Shown: positions 24,484 through 33,601, counted from the first letter of the stretch. The stretch: DNA of 33,937 nucleotides from Bacteroides sp. (GCA_015060735.1 SUXX01000026.1:1-33937), one strand, 5' to 3'. Notes: a model not told the origin generated them from the letters alone. Numbers and translations are program-made.

Positions 24484-26136
24484 TTATTTATCTTTTGCAC
24501 GAATTTCTACACGACGAATCTTACCACTGATTGTCTTGGGCAACTCGTCTACAAACTCAATCACACGTGGATATTTGTAGGGAGCAGTCACCCGCTTTAC
24601 ATGGTCTTGAAGTTCTTTAATCAATTCAGGACCTTCTTTGCCTTTATAATCTTTGGCAAGAATAATGGTCGCTTTTACCACTTGTCCACGAATTTCATCG
24701 GGCACACCGGTGATAGCACATTCCACTACTGCTGGGTGTGTCATCAAGGCACTTTCCACTTCGAATGGACCTATGCGATAGCCGGAACTCTTGATGACAT
24801 CATCCGCACGGCCGACAAACCAGAAATACCCGTCCTCGTCACGCCAAGCTACGTCCCCTGTATAATAAACATCATCATGCCAAGCATCCTCAGTACGTTC
24901 AGCATCACGGTAATATTCCTTGAACAAGCCTAATGGTTTTCCGTTCTTTGTCCGTACTACAATCTGTCCTTGTTCTCCGTCTTCAGCCGAACGACCATCC
25001 GGAGTCAACAAATCAATTTCGTATTGCGGATTAGGTACCCCCATGCTTCCCGGCTTTGGTTCCATCCACGGGAAAGTAGCCAACGTCAAAGTGGTTTCTG
25101 TCTGACCGAATCCTTCCATCAAACGAATACCCGTAATCTTCAGGAATGTTTCGTACACCGAATAGTTCAAGGCTTCGCCAGCTGTTGTACAATATTCCAA
25201 AGATGACAAGTCGTACTTGCTGATATCTTCCTTAATCAAGAAACGATAGATGGTAGGGGGTGCACAAAGAGACGTGATGCGGCAATCTTGAATTTTCTGC
25301 AAGATATCGGCCGGTGTAAACTTCTCATGGTCGTAAACAAAGATATTGGAACCGGCAATCATCTGTCCATACAGCTTTCCCCAAACGGCCTTTCCCCAAC
25401 CGGTATCGGCAATGGTCAAATGCAAACTGTTCTCGTGCAGATTGTGCCAGAAAGAACCGGTGGTGATGTGCCCCAACGGATAAGTGAAATCATGAGCCAC
25501 CATTTTCGGCTCACCGGTTGTCCCTGAGGTGAAGTACATCAACGAGATATCATCATTGGTATTCGGATGCTCCGGTCTTACAAAAGGAGCAGCCTGCTTC
25601 ATTCCTTCCTGAAAATCCTTGAAACCTTCCGGCATATCAGGACCAATGCTGACCAAATGATTGACGGTTGGGCTTTCAGGCATCGCATCCAAAATATGCT
25701 TGGTGATGACTTCCTCACCGGCACAAACTATCATCTTGATGTCTGCCGCATTGCAACGATAAACAATATCCTTTTTCGTCAACAAATGTGTAGCCGGAAT
25801 CACGACCGCACCCAGTTTATGTAAAGCGATGATACTGAACCAGAATTCAATGCGTCTTTTCAAGATAAGCATCACCATATCGCCGTGTCCAATTCCCAAA
25901 CTTTGGAAGTAAGAAGCCGTAGCATCCGTTTTCTCCTTCAGTTCGGCATAGGTGTACTGATGTTCCTGCCCTTTATCGTTTGTCCAAAGGATGGCTTTCT
26001 TGTCCGGTTGTTCAGTAGCCCAAGCATCCACCACATCATAACCGAAGTTGAAATTCTCCGGGACCTCTATCTTAAAGTTTTTGATAAAATCCTCTTGCGA
26101 GGTAAACTTTGTTTGTTTTACAAATCTTTCCAACAT
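24484..26136 (-). CDS. AMP-forming acyl-CoA synthetase
   Basis: 550 residues, cytoplasmic, of the ANL superfamily. It activates a carboxylic acid with ATP and joins it to CoA. Motifs: YFTSGTTGEPKMV (201-213, phosphate loop), MEGFGQTETT, YYTGDVAWRDEDGYFWFVGR (hinge and ADP-ribose contacts), and PKTISGKIRR with the catalytic Lys539. The overall form is closest to acetyl-CoA synthetase-like/medium-chain acyl-CoA ligases in Bacteroides. Chain length cannot be assigned. It follows the XRE-cupin regulator by 18 bases, an arrangement suggesting that the regulator controls it, perhaps by sensing an acid or its CoA ester. Unusually for this genome, a full AGGAGG lies 10 bases before the ATG. Confidence 0.93.
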   Translation of the reverse strand: MLERFVKQTKFTSQEDFIKNFKIEVPENFNFGYDVVDAWATEQPDKKAILWTNDKGQEHQYTYAELKEKTDATASYFQSLGIGHGDMVMLILKRRIEFWFSIIALHKLGAVVIPATHLLTKKDIVYRCNAADIKMIVCAGEEVITKHILDAMPESPTVNHLVSIGPDMPEGFKDFQEGMKQAAPFVRPEHPNTNDDISLMYFTSGTTGEPKMVAHDFTYPLGHITTGSFWHNLHENSLHLTIADTGWGKAVWGKLYGQMIAGSNIFVYDHEKFTPADILQKIQDCRITSLCAPPTIYRFLIKEDISKYDLSSLEYCTTAGEALNYSVYETFLKITGIRLMEGFGQTETTLTLATFPWMEPKPGSMGVPNPQYEIDLLTPDGRSAEDGEQGQIVVRTKNGKPLGLFKEYYRDAERTEDAWHDDVYYTGDVAWRDEDGYFWFVGRADDVIKSSGYRIGPFEVESALMTHPAVVECAITGVPDEIRGQVVKATIILAKDYKGKEGPELIKELQDHVKRVTAPYKYPRVIEFVDELPKTISGKIRRVEIRAKDK

Positions 26137-26146
26137 AATACCTTTT

Positions 26147-26152
26147 CCTCCT
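26147..26152 (-). promoter_or_regulatory. Consensus Shine-Dalgarno site before the acyl-CoA synthetase
   Basis: AGGAGG on the minus strand with a 10-base spacer to ATG 26136. Most genes here have A-rich leaders without such a site, so it stands out and fixes the start. Confidence 0.6.
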
Positions 26153-26154
26153 TT

Positions 26155-26721
26155 TTACATGATGATTGCCAAGAACTTCACGGTCTTGCCATCCAAGGCT
26201 TGCATGCCATGCGGCTTGGTCGAATCAAAATACAAGCTGTCACCTTCGTTCAAAATGATATCCTTTCCATCGATATTCAAAAGCAGACGTCCTTCCATCA
26301 CCATGTTGAACTCTTGTCCTTCGTGAGCATTCAGGTGCATCGGGGTACCTTCCGGCTTAGGCTCTACCGTTACGATGAACGGGTCGGCCAACCGACGACG
26401 GAATCCCGAAGCCAACGCTTCGTATTTATAGGCTTTGGTTCGTTCTACAGATACACCGGCACCTTTACGAGTCAGGAAATAACTATTCATCTTGGGTTCT
26501 TCGCCAAACATCAACACATCCAAAGACACTTCGTACTTACGGGCAATCTGTTGCAAGGCACTCACCGAGATATCCTTATTGCCACTTTCCATTTCCAAAT
26601 AAGCCTCCAAAGGCATCTGGCAACTATCCGCCACTTCTTCCGGAGTCAAATCGAGCACATCACGCAATCCACGCAAGCGTTCAGCTATTTGTTTTATCTG
26701 TTCATTCATATTTTCCATCAT
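26155..26721 (-). CDS. XRE-family regulator with C-terminal cupin
   Basis: About 188 residues from ATG 26721; ATG 26718 and ATG 26709 (MNEQIKQIAERLRGLRDVLD) are equally possible and remove one to four residues. The longer frame from 26772 would begin inside the proC terminator and is rejected. The N-terminal helix-turn-helix covers about residues 5-65 (LTPEEVADSCQMPLEAYLEM, ISVSALQQIARKYEVSLDVL). The cupin_2 domain covers about 105-185, with HLNAHEGQEFNMVMEGRLLL and GDSLYFDSTKPHGM. Such proteins bind DNA and sense small ligands with the cupin. It is the first gene of a three-gene operon with the synthetase and may autoregulate. Confidence 0.92.
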   Translation of the reverse strand: MMENMNEQIKQIAERLRGLRDVLDLTPEEVADSCQMPLEAYLEMESGNKDISVSALQQIARKYEVSLDVLMFGEEPKMNSYFLTRKGAGVSVERTKAYKYEALASGFRRRLADPFIVTVEPKPEGTPMHLNAHEGQEFNMVMEGRLLLNIDGKDIILNEGDSLYFDSTKPHGMQALDGKTVKFLAIIM

Positions 26722-26732
26722 TAAATATGTGG

Positions 26733-26740
26733 CAAAAATA
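26733..26740 (-). promoter_or_regulatory. Possible -7 box of the XRE-synthetase operon
   Basis: TATTTTTG on the minus strand is an exact TAnnTTTG match formed by the T-run of the proC terminator. No good -33 box is present. The leader would be only a few to about 20 bases, which favours the 26709 start if the promoter is real. Confidence 0.4.
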
Positions 26741-26779
26741 ATGAAGATTGACGAGAATTCATCAATCTTCATTATTTTT
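26734..26779 (-). terminator. Terminator of proC
   Basis: A perfect 18-bp stem (26734-26751 with 26762-26779) with a 10-base loop, starting 30 bases after the proC stop. The stem's outer arms supply the T-run. Confidence 0.85.
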
Positions 26780-26809
26780 TCTACCTAAAACCTTTCAAAA
26801 AGAAAAGAT

Positions 26810-27589
26810 TTACTTCACACAACTGACTTTCATCGCTTTAATTATTGCCGAAGAAAAGCCTTCATGCTCCAATTCATTGATGCCTCGGATGGTGATTCCT
26901 CCCGGAGTTGTTACCTTATCGATTTCGACCGACGGATGCGTATCGTTGTTCAAGATGAGCGAAGCCGCCCCTTTCACAGACTGAGCCACCATCCGCTGGG
27001 CATCTTTCGGATATACTCCCAATTCAATGCCGGCCTGCATAGCCGCTTGAATGTATTTCAACACATAGGCAATGCCGCAAGAAGTCAAAGCCGTGGTAGC
27101 CGCCATCTGACTTTCGGGTATCAACATGGCCAACCCCATTTCATTGAATACATCCAGCATCCAGCTTTCTTGTTCGGTCGTAGCCCGATACGAGGCAATC
27201 AACGTCATGCTCTCCAACTGAGAGATGGCCGTATTTGGGATGACCCGGAAGATAGTCATCTCTTTTCCCACCCATTCCACATATTGGGTAAACGGAATGC
27301 CCGCCGCAACCGAAACCAGGATTTGGCGTTCCGCATCCAAGTCCAACTGCTTCAAAACACCTTCAACCAACCAAGGCTTTACGGCCAACACCACCACATC
27401 GGCCGATTGAGCAGCTTCCTTATTATTGGTAGTCACATTCAGTTCAGGGAACTCGGCTTTCAAAGCTTCCAACTTGGCATTTCCCCTATTCGAAACAAAA
27501 ATATGCGAAGACGAAATCTTTTTTCCCCTTGCCAAACCACGGGCAATGGCACCGCCCATGTTTCCGGCACCGATGATTGCTATTTTCAT
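26810..27589 (-). CDS. proC: Pyrroline-5-carboxylate reductase
   Basis: 259 residues, cytoplasmic. It reduces 1-pyrroline-5-carboxylate to proline with NAD(P)H, the last step of proline synthesis. The start at 27589 gives MKIAIIGAGNMGGAIARGLA, the Rossmann nucleotide site right at the N-terminus; an upstream in-frame start would overlap the preceding gene and is rejected. Other landmarks are ADVVVLAVKPWLVEGVL, FRVIPNTAISQLESMT, and the C-terminal signature HPSVEIDKVTTPGGITIRGI. Length is typical of the family (about 260-280). It follows the DUF4965 gene by 5 bases, so it may be co-transcribed with it, although their functions seem unrelated. Confidence 0.97.
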   Translation of the reverse strand: MKIAIIGAGNMGGAIARGLARGKKISSSHIFVSNRGNAKLEALKAEFPELNVTTNNKEAAQSADVVVLAVKPWLVEGVLKQLDLDAERQILVSVAAGIPFTQYVEWVGKEMTIFRVIPNTAISQLESMTLIASYRATTEQESWMLDVFNEMGLAMLIPESQMAATTALTSCGIAYVLKYIQAAMQAGIELGVYPKDAQRMVAQSVKGAASLILNNDTHPSVEIDKVTTPGGITIRGINELEHEGFSSAIIKAMKVSCVK

Positions 27590-27594
27590 ATTCT

Positions 27595-30084
27595 TTATTT
27601 GATTAATTGAGGTTCTAACATCTTCAAGAAATAACCACCGATAACCGAACGTGCCTGGAAGCCTCTTTGGTTCGGTTCCAATGTCCACGACCAGTCTGTC
27701 ATCGGCACACGGTTCGGAGTTTCGTTCATAAATTTATAAATCGGAGCAATCAAGTGTTCAAAGCCGGCTTGATCCTTGGCCATGACAGCTGTCCACATAA
27801 TCCAGTCACTCTTGGTGTATGTCTCACGGCAATCCAATGGAAGACCGTAAGTATTTTGAACCGACGGATAAAAGGCCAGTTCCTTTTCTGCAATTTGCGG
27901 GTCAAAGATGTTGAAATTCAACAAACGGTCCCACACAAGATTGTACTTCTGGCTCCAAGTACCCGGTTTGTCAAAGGTCAATCGATAATGGTCTCCATCG
28001 TTGGCCATCTTTTCCCATTCTGTTGCCATCGATTTGGCCTTGCCCATGTATTCATCGCAAGTGGCCTGGTCGCCCAACACTCCTGCCAAATAGCCATAGG
28101 AAGCAATACCCAAAATAGCCTTGATGGAAAGATTCGCATTGTGTGCAAAGTGGCCTGCAAAGTCATCGGTGCAAAGTTGATTTTCCGGGTCAAGACCGTT
28201 TTCCACCAGATAATTGGCCCAAGTCGTCAAAGTCTGCCAATGCTTCTTGGCATATTCCGCATGACCCTCTATCTTGGCTATTGCAGCACAAAGAATCAAC
28301 ATGTTTCCGCTTTCTTCCACCGGCATGTCTCCTCCGTAAGTTTGTCCGTTGGCCAACGGATAAGTACCCAAATCGTGTGCCGCAAATGGTTTCGGCCATT
28401 TTCCACTTTCACTATAGTAGAAGATACCGTTCATCATGCCTTTCTGCAATTCCGGATTGTAGAGCAAATACATCGGACACGACGGGTAAGTCAAGTCCAC
28501 CGTATTGATACTACCGTTGCTGAAGTTTTCCTTCGACAAATAAAGTAACTCTCCTTGTGGAGATTCCACCAATTTATGAGCAGCCATCACCTGGCGGTAA
28601 GCCAAGGCACAAAGTTCGGCATACTTCTTTCCGCCCACCTTGGCCGCATCGGTTATCAACTGAGAATCGAAAGCAACACAACGTTCCAACAAAGGCTTGT
28701 ATTCCGCCTTGGCCTTTTCCAATTGAGTAAAGATGGTTTCGTTTCCGTTTCTATTCCAATAAGGACGTAAGTTCTGACCGAAATATTGAATGGAATAGAC
28801 ATCGTCATAAGCCAACATCACATAACCTTCCTGTTGCTTACCACGTCCCAACGGATAGTTCATGCACAATTTGGTATGTTCCGGCTTCTCGTTGCCAGCC
28901 TGGATAGAGCCATCGATGAAAGCCCGACGCATTTCTGTTCCTTCCGCAGTTGTCACGATAGCCTTACCCTGTGGGTCAGTCAAGTAGAAATAGCCCCAAT
29001 CGATACGCACATCATCCCCCTTCTTCTTCAAGACAGGTTGTTCTACACTACCCACCTTGGCATATTTCATACCGGCATGAGTACCCACCTCGCTTACCGT
29101 AGCTTGTCCCGGTGCATCGATGGCCCATTGATTACCAGCCTCCAGGTAAAGTTCCACTTCATGTTCCGCTCCATCGGTAGAAGTCACTTCGTATGTCATG
29201 TAGTTCACTGGACGAGTCATGACATCCAGGTTGTCCATCATCACCGGTGCGGTAAACTTCAGACGCAAGTCCACCGGCCCGCAAGCAAAGGTGTAATAAG
29301 TCTGAGTAGCCTGAGCATTCACTTCTTTCTGAACAGCTGTTTCCTTGAAGAAGCGGGTATTGTCCTTTTCAGCCATCAAGCCAAAGTCCAGCAATCCGTT
29401 GCCCATTCGGTTATGACAATAAGCCGCAATCAGGTTCTCTCCTTTCTTCAAGCTGGCCAACACTTCGTCCGACAACTTTACATTGGCACGCTTCTGTACC
29501 GCATTGCCTGTATCCACCACCTTCACACCATTGATATAGATGATGACATCATCGTCGTGCGAGTATTGCAAGTACACATTCTTATCGGTCAAATCTTCCT
29601 TTACATCTACCACTCGGCGTACCCAGATGAATTCTTCTCCCCATTGGGTTTTGGCCATCGGTTCATTTTCCATGGTTCCGAAAGCACCCTCTCCTGTTTT
29701 CCAAGCCGCATCGTTAAAGCCGGCCTTTTCCCAACCAGAGGCTGGTTCCTTCGTGGTATATTTACCTTCCCACTTTTGTTGTTCAGAAGTACCCGAAACC
29801 GGATAAAGTTCCAGTTCTTCATCTCCCATGAATCGGTAAGGTTTTCCGTCCACCTTCAATACACCCAACAACGGGAAGCTATGTCCCGTCCAATGCTTCA
29901 CCGGAGTGTCATACAGACAATCACTCATCGACCATGCACTGGTATACGGGTCAATCGTCACCAACGGATAAGCCGGTGCACGAAGGTCACTCTTGACAAC
30001 TTCTACCGATGTCGTCGCTTTATCTCCACAACTGCTCAAACAAAGCAGCAATCCCAATAAGGGAAGTAAACTTTTGCGTATCAT
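27595..30084 (-). CDS. DUF4965/glutaminase A-like lipoprotein
   Basis: 829 residues with a lipobox CLSSC (Cys19), so surface or periplasmic. The family is widely labelled glutaminase A because of distant similarity to a fungal protein; a carbohydrate-related role is equally possible. Domains by eye: N-terminal beta-rich part (YPLVTIDPYTSAWSMSD), an inserted galactose-binding-like jelly roll (about 105-235, from WEGKYTTKEPASGWEKAGFN through QYSHDDDVIIYINGVKV), the DUF4965 region (about 265-480), and an (alpha/alpha) toroid-like C-terminal part with THDL-type segments (AAHDLGTYPLANGQTYGG, MPVEESGNMLILCAAIAKI, FAGHFAHNANLSIKAILGI, TYTKSDWIMWTAVMA). The helical part resembles the catalytic barrels of several glycoside hydrolases. 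Catalytic residues cannot be named. Followed by proC after 5 bases. Confidence 0.82.
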   Translation of the reverse strand: MIRKSLLPLLGLLLCLSSCGDKATTSVEVVKSDLRAPAYPLVTIDPYTSAWSMSDCLYDTPVKHWTGHSFPLLGVLKVDGKPYRFMGDEELELYPVSGTSEQQKWEGKYTTKEPASGWEKAGFNDAAWKTGEGAFGTMENEPMAKTQWGEEFIWVRRVVDVKEDLTDKNVYLQYSHDDDVIIYINGVKVVDTGNAVQKRANVKLSDEVLASLKKGENLIAAYCHNRMGNGLLDFGLMAEKDNTRFFKETAVQKEVNAQATQTYYTFACGPVDLRLKFTAPVMMDNLDVMTRPVNYMTYEVTSTDGAEHEVELYLEAGNQWAIDAPGQATVSEVGTHAGMKYAKVGSVEQPVLKKKGDDVRIDWGYFYLTDPQGKAIVTTAEGTEMRRAFIDGSIQAGNEKPEHTKLCMNYPLGRGKQQEGYVMLAYDDVYSIQYFGQNLRPYWNRNGNETIFTQLEKAKAEYKPLLERCVAFDSQLITDAAKVGGKKYAELCALAYRQVMAAHKLVESPQGELLYLSKENFSNGSINTVDLTYPSCPMYLLYNPELQKGMMNGIFYYSESGKWPKPFAAHDLGTYPLANGQTYGGDMPVEESGNMLILCAAIAKIEGHAEYAKKHWQTLTTWANYLVENGLDPENQLCTDDFAGHFAHNANLSIKAILGIASYGYLAGVLGDQATCDEYMGKAKSMATEWEKMANDGDHYRLTFDKPGTWSQKYNLVWDRLLNFNIFDPQIAEKELAFYPSVQNTYGLPLDCRETYTKSDWIMWTAVMAKDQAGFEHLIAPIYKFMNETPNRVPMTDWSWTLEPNQRGFQARSVIGGYFLKMLEPQLIK

Positions 30085-30109
30085 ATTCTTATAAATCTAT
30101 ATCTGAAAG

Positions 30110-30117
30110 CAAAGTTA
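30110..30117 (-). promoter_or_regulatory. Promoter -7 box of the DUF4965-proC unit
   Basis: TAACTTTG on the minus strand is an exact TAnnTTTG match, 25 bases before ATG 30084. No clear -33 box. Confidence 0.55.
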
Positions 30118-30255
30118 TAAAATATTTCTTAAATCAGGACAAGCTGACACCTTTTTGGTACAAAATCATACCATACAACTCATCCGCCATACATAAGAAT
30201 GAATAAAACTTCCACAAAAGTCACCTCAAGTGCATGGAAAATCCCGAATGTTTTC

Positions 30256-30263
30256 TATTTTTG
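30256..30263 (+). promoter_or_regulatory. Promoter -7 box of the metallo-beta-lactamase-fold gene
   Basis: TATTTTTG is an exact TAnnTTTG match, 28 bases before ATG 30292. The rest of the divergent gap 30118-30255 shows nothing else. Confidence 0.55.
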
Positions 30264-30291
30264 CATCAGCTGAATCTTTAAAATCTAGCAC

Positions 30292-31254
30292 ATGAAAAAA
30301 TCATTAAAAGCCTTATTGCTGGCAATCATTTTATTCGTACCTGCACTCTCCTCGGCACAGACCATTGAGGAGTTAACCGATATTTTCTGGAGCAAGACCT
30401 CTTGTCGTCAACTCACTCCCGAACGCCGTTCAGCCATGAAAGAGATGCAGACCTATGCCGATAGCTTCACGCATACACAATTCAACGAATACCTGGCCAC
30501 ACCTGCCGGAAGTGAGCAAGAGCGTAACTTCGAGCAATCGGGCCTGATGAAATACTACAACATGGCTCTCGACAAGTTACTGGCCGAGATACCTGCCACC
30601 AAAGTCAAGAAAGGCGAAGTGGCCGTATGGCAACTCTACAACATGGGATATGTTATCAAGACCAAGACACAATGCTTCGGCATTGACCTCTACCACAAGC
30701 ATGCCGAAAAGTTGGTCCCGATGATTGACTTCCTGCTCATCACCCACAACCACGGCGACCATCACGACAAGCATCTGGTAGCCGAAATGGAAAAGCAAGG
30801 GAAACCTGTTTATTCCAATTTCTTGAACAACGGGCACAAAGTCACTACCGGCGACTCGTTCACCACCGGAGACATCAGCGTAAAGGTTACCACGGTAGAC
30901 CACAATGCCACCTTGAAGAATTTCGTGAACACCTACGAAGTAAATTGCTATACCGGGAAAAGAAAGGATTATGTGATGTTCTTCACGGGCGATGCCCACA
31001 ATTACCAGCAACTCAACCCTACCGGCAAAGTGGATGTATTCATCCCTCACTTGGCCGTAGGCCTCAACATGGCCGAAGCGGTTAAGAAAATCAATCCCAC
31101 CGAAGTACTCATGTCGCACATTCTGGAGTTAGGTCATGCCATCACCAAGTGGCGTTGGTCGTACGAGTACGGCATCAACGAATGCGAAAAGCTTCAACGC
31201 CCAGGTGTCTATCTGCCGGTATGGGGAGAAAAGATTGTATTGAGAAGAAAATAG
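30292..31254 (+). CDS. Exported metallo-beta-lactamase-fold protein
   Basis: 320 residues with a signal peptide (MKKSLKALLLAIILFVPALS, cleaved near SSAQ). An N-terminal helical segment (about 24-100) precedes the metallo-hydrolase fold. The metal site THNHGDHHDKHL gives His152, His154, Asp156 and His157. Further candidate ligands are VDHNAT, FFTGDAHN and the late SHILELGH. The overall form resembles the UlaG/RomA-like branch (L-ascorbate-6-phosphate lactonase or NAPE-PLD-like) more than antibiotic beta-lactamases; nothing suggests antibiotic resistance. The substrate is unknown. Single gene, divergent from DUF4965, with its own terminator. Confidence 0.85.
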   Translation: MKKSLKALLLAIILFVPALSSAQTIEELTDIFWSKTSCRQLTPERRSAMKEMQTYADSFTHTQFNEYLATPAGSEQERNFEQSGLMKYYNMALDKLLAEIPATKVKKGEVAVWQLYNMGYVIKTKTQCFGIDLYHKHAEKLVPMIDFLLITHNHGDHHDKHLVAEMEKQGKPVYSNFLNNGHKVTTGDSFTTGDISVKVTTVDHNATLKNFVNTYEVNCYTGKRKDYVMFFTGDAHNYQQLNPTGKVDVFIPHLAVGLNMAEAVKKINPTEVLMSHILELGHAITKWRWSYEYGINECEKLQRPGVYLPVWGEKIVLRRK

Positions 31255-31276
31255 ACTTCTCTTCGCATTACACAAA

Positions 31277-31323
31277 TATCGGCACTCTAATTTGATTGAT
31301 AGAATCCTATTAGAGTGCCGATA
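31277..31323 (+). terminator. Terminator after the metallo-beta-lactamase-fold gene
   Basis: A perfect 15-bp stem (31277-31291 with 31309-31323) with a 17-base loop, followed by CGTTTTTATT on the plus strand. It lies between convergent genes and may also slow minus-strand transcripts. Confidence 0.88.
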
Positions 31324-31328
31324 CGTTT

Positions 31329-32351
31329 TTATTCGTTCAAAGAAATATAAAAGAGGTCAGTTCCCCCTTCCTCATTAAATGCCGTATAAATAATTCTTTC
31401 ATTTAAACTATCCAAGGCAAAAATTGTAGCGTAATGCGGTAGCTGGTACGTTTCAAGGTTCTTCAAATTCCAATCAAATACGAGGATTCGAGAAGGCGGA
31501 TTATCATTTTTCTCAAAATTCTTTTCTTTAATGTTTTGCATCAATACATACACCTTATTTTCTGTAGACACAACCTCGCGAAAGCAAATATAATTATCTT
31601 CGCTTAACTGAAATTCTCCCATTACGGTCGGTTTAATCTCTTTATGACCAATCTGCACCGTTTTCTTCAACATACAATTTTCATCGTATAAGAAAAGTAG
31701 ATTGTAATAGGTCATCGCTGATAATACTTTACCTTTTTGAGGGTGAATCGCTATTCTATTCCTATTCATCACCGTAAAGTCAAGTTTCGGTTGTTGCAAT
31801 GTAGCTGGGAACTCTACCCACTTCATTTCATTATGACTGCCCTTATATCTAAAAAACAGACCTTTACCATTGTCCATATTTCCCACAAAATCATTCAGAC
31901 CAATTTTGGTCAGATTAGGAGAACCGATAAGTTGGGAGGGCATTTTCTCAGAGGCTACGCTATTAGAAAGTTCATCAAACCTGCTATTTAAAGAAACACT
32001 TTTAAAAGAAGCAGTCCCGACATCATATAATTCCAATATATCATCCTCTGATTTCATATCTTTCAAGAAAAAAGGAAATTGGAAATCCCCCGGGCCATGA
32101 CCTATTTTGCCAAAGCTTCCTTTAAAGGCAAAAGTTCGACTGTCATAAACACAAAATATAGGTTCTACCTTTCGATTGATAACAATCAGTAAAGAATCAT
32201 AAACACCAATCCTGTCGACATATAGCAATTCATCCACCTTTATCTCGTAAGCAGTAGGACGAGAAACATTATTTTCTATAATAACCTCATCATTCGAAAG
32301 GGAACATGAAACCAAGCCAAACAATAATAACAGATACAAAACCTTCCTCAT
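31329..32351 (-). CDS. BF3164-like 6-bladed beta-propeller lipoprotein
   Basis: 340 residues with a lipobox GLVSC (Cys16). The mature part has repeated four-stranded blades without enzymatic motifs, and the characteristic SFGKIGHGPGDFQFPFFLKD (about residues 78-97) typical of Bacteroidetes BF3164-like/TolB-like propeller lipoproteins. Their function is unknown; they are usually predicted to sit at the cell surface or in the periplasm as binding proteins. It follows the DUF4221 gene on the same strand after 81 bases, so it may share its transcript. No clear promoter box was found in the gap. Confidence 0.82.
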   Translation of the reverse strand: MRKVLYLLLLFGLVSCSLSNDEVIIENNVSRPTAYEIKVDELLYVDRIGVYDSLLIVINRKVEPIFCVYDSRTFAFKGSFGKIGHGPGDFQFPFFLKDMKSEDDILELYDVGTASFKSVSLNSRFDELSNSVASEKMPSQLIGSPNLTKIGLNDFVGNMDNGKGLFFRYKGSHNEMKWVEFPATLQQPKLDFTVMNRNRIAIHPQKGKVLSAMTYYNLLFLYDENCMLKKTVQIGHKEIKPTVMGEFQLSEDNYICFREVVSTENKVYVLMQNIKEKNFEKNDNPPSRILVFDWNLKNLETYQLPHYATIFALDSLNERIIYTAFNEEGGTDLFYISLNE

Positions 32352-32432
32352 AAATGCCTTATTTAGGAACTACACTAATTATTTTAATTGAGCTACAATA
32401 AATATAATACGCATATCCTTATACTACAAATG

Positions 32433-33590
32433 TTATTTTTTTACTAACTCTATTCGTTGGAATCGAAGCACATCATCACTATAATCCTCCCGTTTGAAAT
32501 GACTGGTGCTAAGATATAAACCATCTTTATTGATGAAACAGATGTGTGGTACGTACGTAAAAGCAGGGAAACGAGTTTCACCTAATATATTAAAGTTTTC
32601 ATCCAATATCACGATAGAGAAATCGGCTTTGCCAGCGTGTAATATCTTACGATAGTCTTCATTAGAACCTAATTCCGCCTCAAGGGTCACAAAACGATAA
32701 TATACATTCCGATATTTGTCGTAGAAAACATTTCTATATTCAGCTGTTTCACACGTCTTTTTCAATGTTTGAGAAAAATCCTCTGGGAACTTGGGGAATT
32801 TAAGCCTTGGAAGATATCTACTTTTTGCAGGAAATGTTTCCACCTTCCCTTGTTTATCAACTTTATATAACTTTTCATCTTTATTGAAAGCAACAATTAA
32901 ATTCTTACCATCATAAATTTGAGTAGATTCCATTGTACCATGAATCGCTTCATGCCGCTGATTATACGGTATTACATAAGGGTAATTCATCGGGAAACGA
33001 GTCGTTTTTCCGGTTATAGTATCAACCAATATCCCAATAGGACTTTCTTCAATCATTCTTTCTCCTAAACTAGTATTCAGGGCTTGGGGAATGTATAACG
33101 ATTCTCCCATAAAGGTTAACTGTCCATAGCTCAGATTCGTATAATGTGCACTCTTCGTCTTTAAGCCATCTTCGGTACGAGAAAAATCAATTTTATTCCT
33201 AAGTACGCCCGTCGTATCTGTCAAATAAATAAAAGATTCATTAACTGAAGGTATATAAATGTGGTCGAAATCCTTTACGTAGAATCCAAAAAGAACCGAA
33301 CCAATGCCATTAGGCCCTTCCCTATCAAAAGGAATCTTTTTTACTTGCTGACAAGAATGCAAGTCATACATTAATATTGTTCTCGATGAAGGATCTGAAA
33401 AGGTTAGATACTCCACTCCTCTTTCTTCAAAGGTATATAAACTATATAATGGGACTCTCGTATCATCGTCTATTTTATACTCCAAATATTCATCTATGGG
33501 GTGCAACACATATTTATCTTCCGGATCAGCCTGCTCAGCACAAGCAACCAATAAAAAACATATAGTCAATAATATAGAAAATCTATACAT
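32433..33590 (-). CDS. DUF4221-type propeller lipoprotein
   Basis: 385 residues with a lipobox LLVAC (Cys17). Blade-like segments such as RTILMYDLHSCQQVKKIPFD, IYIPSVNESFIYLTDTTGV and IVILDENFNILGETRFPAFT suggest a beta-propeller, and DREGPNGIGSV is the family's turn motif, comparable to GxGPGDF of the neighbour. DUF4221 is a Bacteroidetes-restricted family of unknown function. It lies between another propeller lipoprotein (31329-32351) and the partial gene at the right edge, all on the same strand. Confidence 0.8.
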   Translation of the reverse strand: MYRFSILLTICFLLVACAEQADPEDKYVLHPIDEYLEYKIDDDTRVPLYSLYTFEERGVEYLTFSDPSSRTILMYDLHSCQQVKKIPFDREGPNGIGSVLFGFYVKDFDHIYIPSVNESFIYLTDTTGVLRNKIDFSRTEDGLKTKSAHYTNLSYGQLTFMGESLYIPQALNTSLGERMIEESPIGILVDTITGKTTRFPMNYPYVIPYNQRHEAIHGTMESTQIYDGKNLIVAFNKDEKLYKVDKQGKVETFPAKSRYLPRLKFPKFPEDFSQTLKKTCETAEYRNVFYDKYRNVYYRFVTLEAELGSNEDYRKILHAGKADFSIVILDENFNILGETRFPAFTYVPHICFINKDGLYLSTSHFKREDYSDDVLRFQRIELVKK

Positions 33591-33601
33591 GATATTAAGA
33601 T

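Noticed and set aside
25885-26724. A 279-codon plus-strand open frame across the regulator and synthetase
   Set aside because: It lies antisense to two well-identified genes and shows no motif.
28786-30060. A 424-codon plus-strand open frame opposite the DUF4965 gene
   Set aside because: No recognisable domain, His/Ser-rich mirror of the real gene, and no promoter or leader of its own.
30292-31254. Calling the metallo-beta-lactamase-fold protein an antibiotic-resistance enzyme
   Set aside because: The fold is shared by many hydrolases, and the sequence looks closer to lactonase/UlaG-like members.
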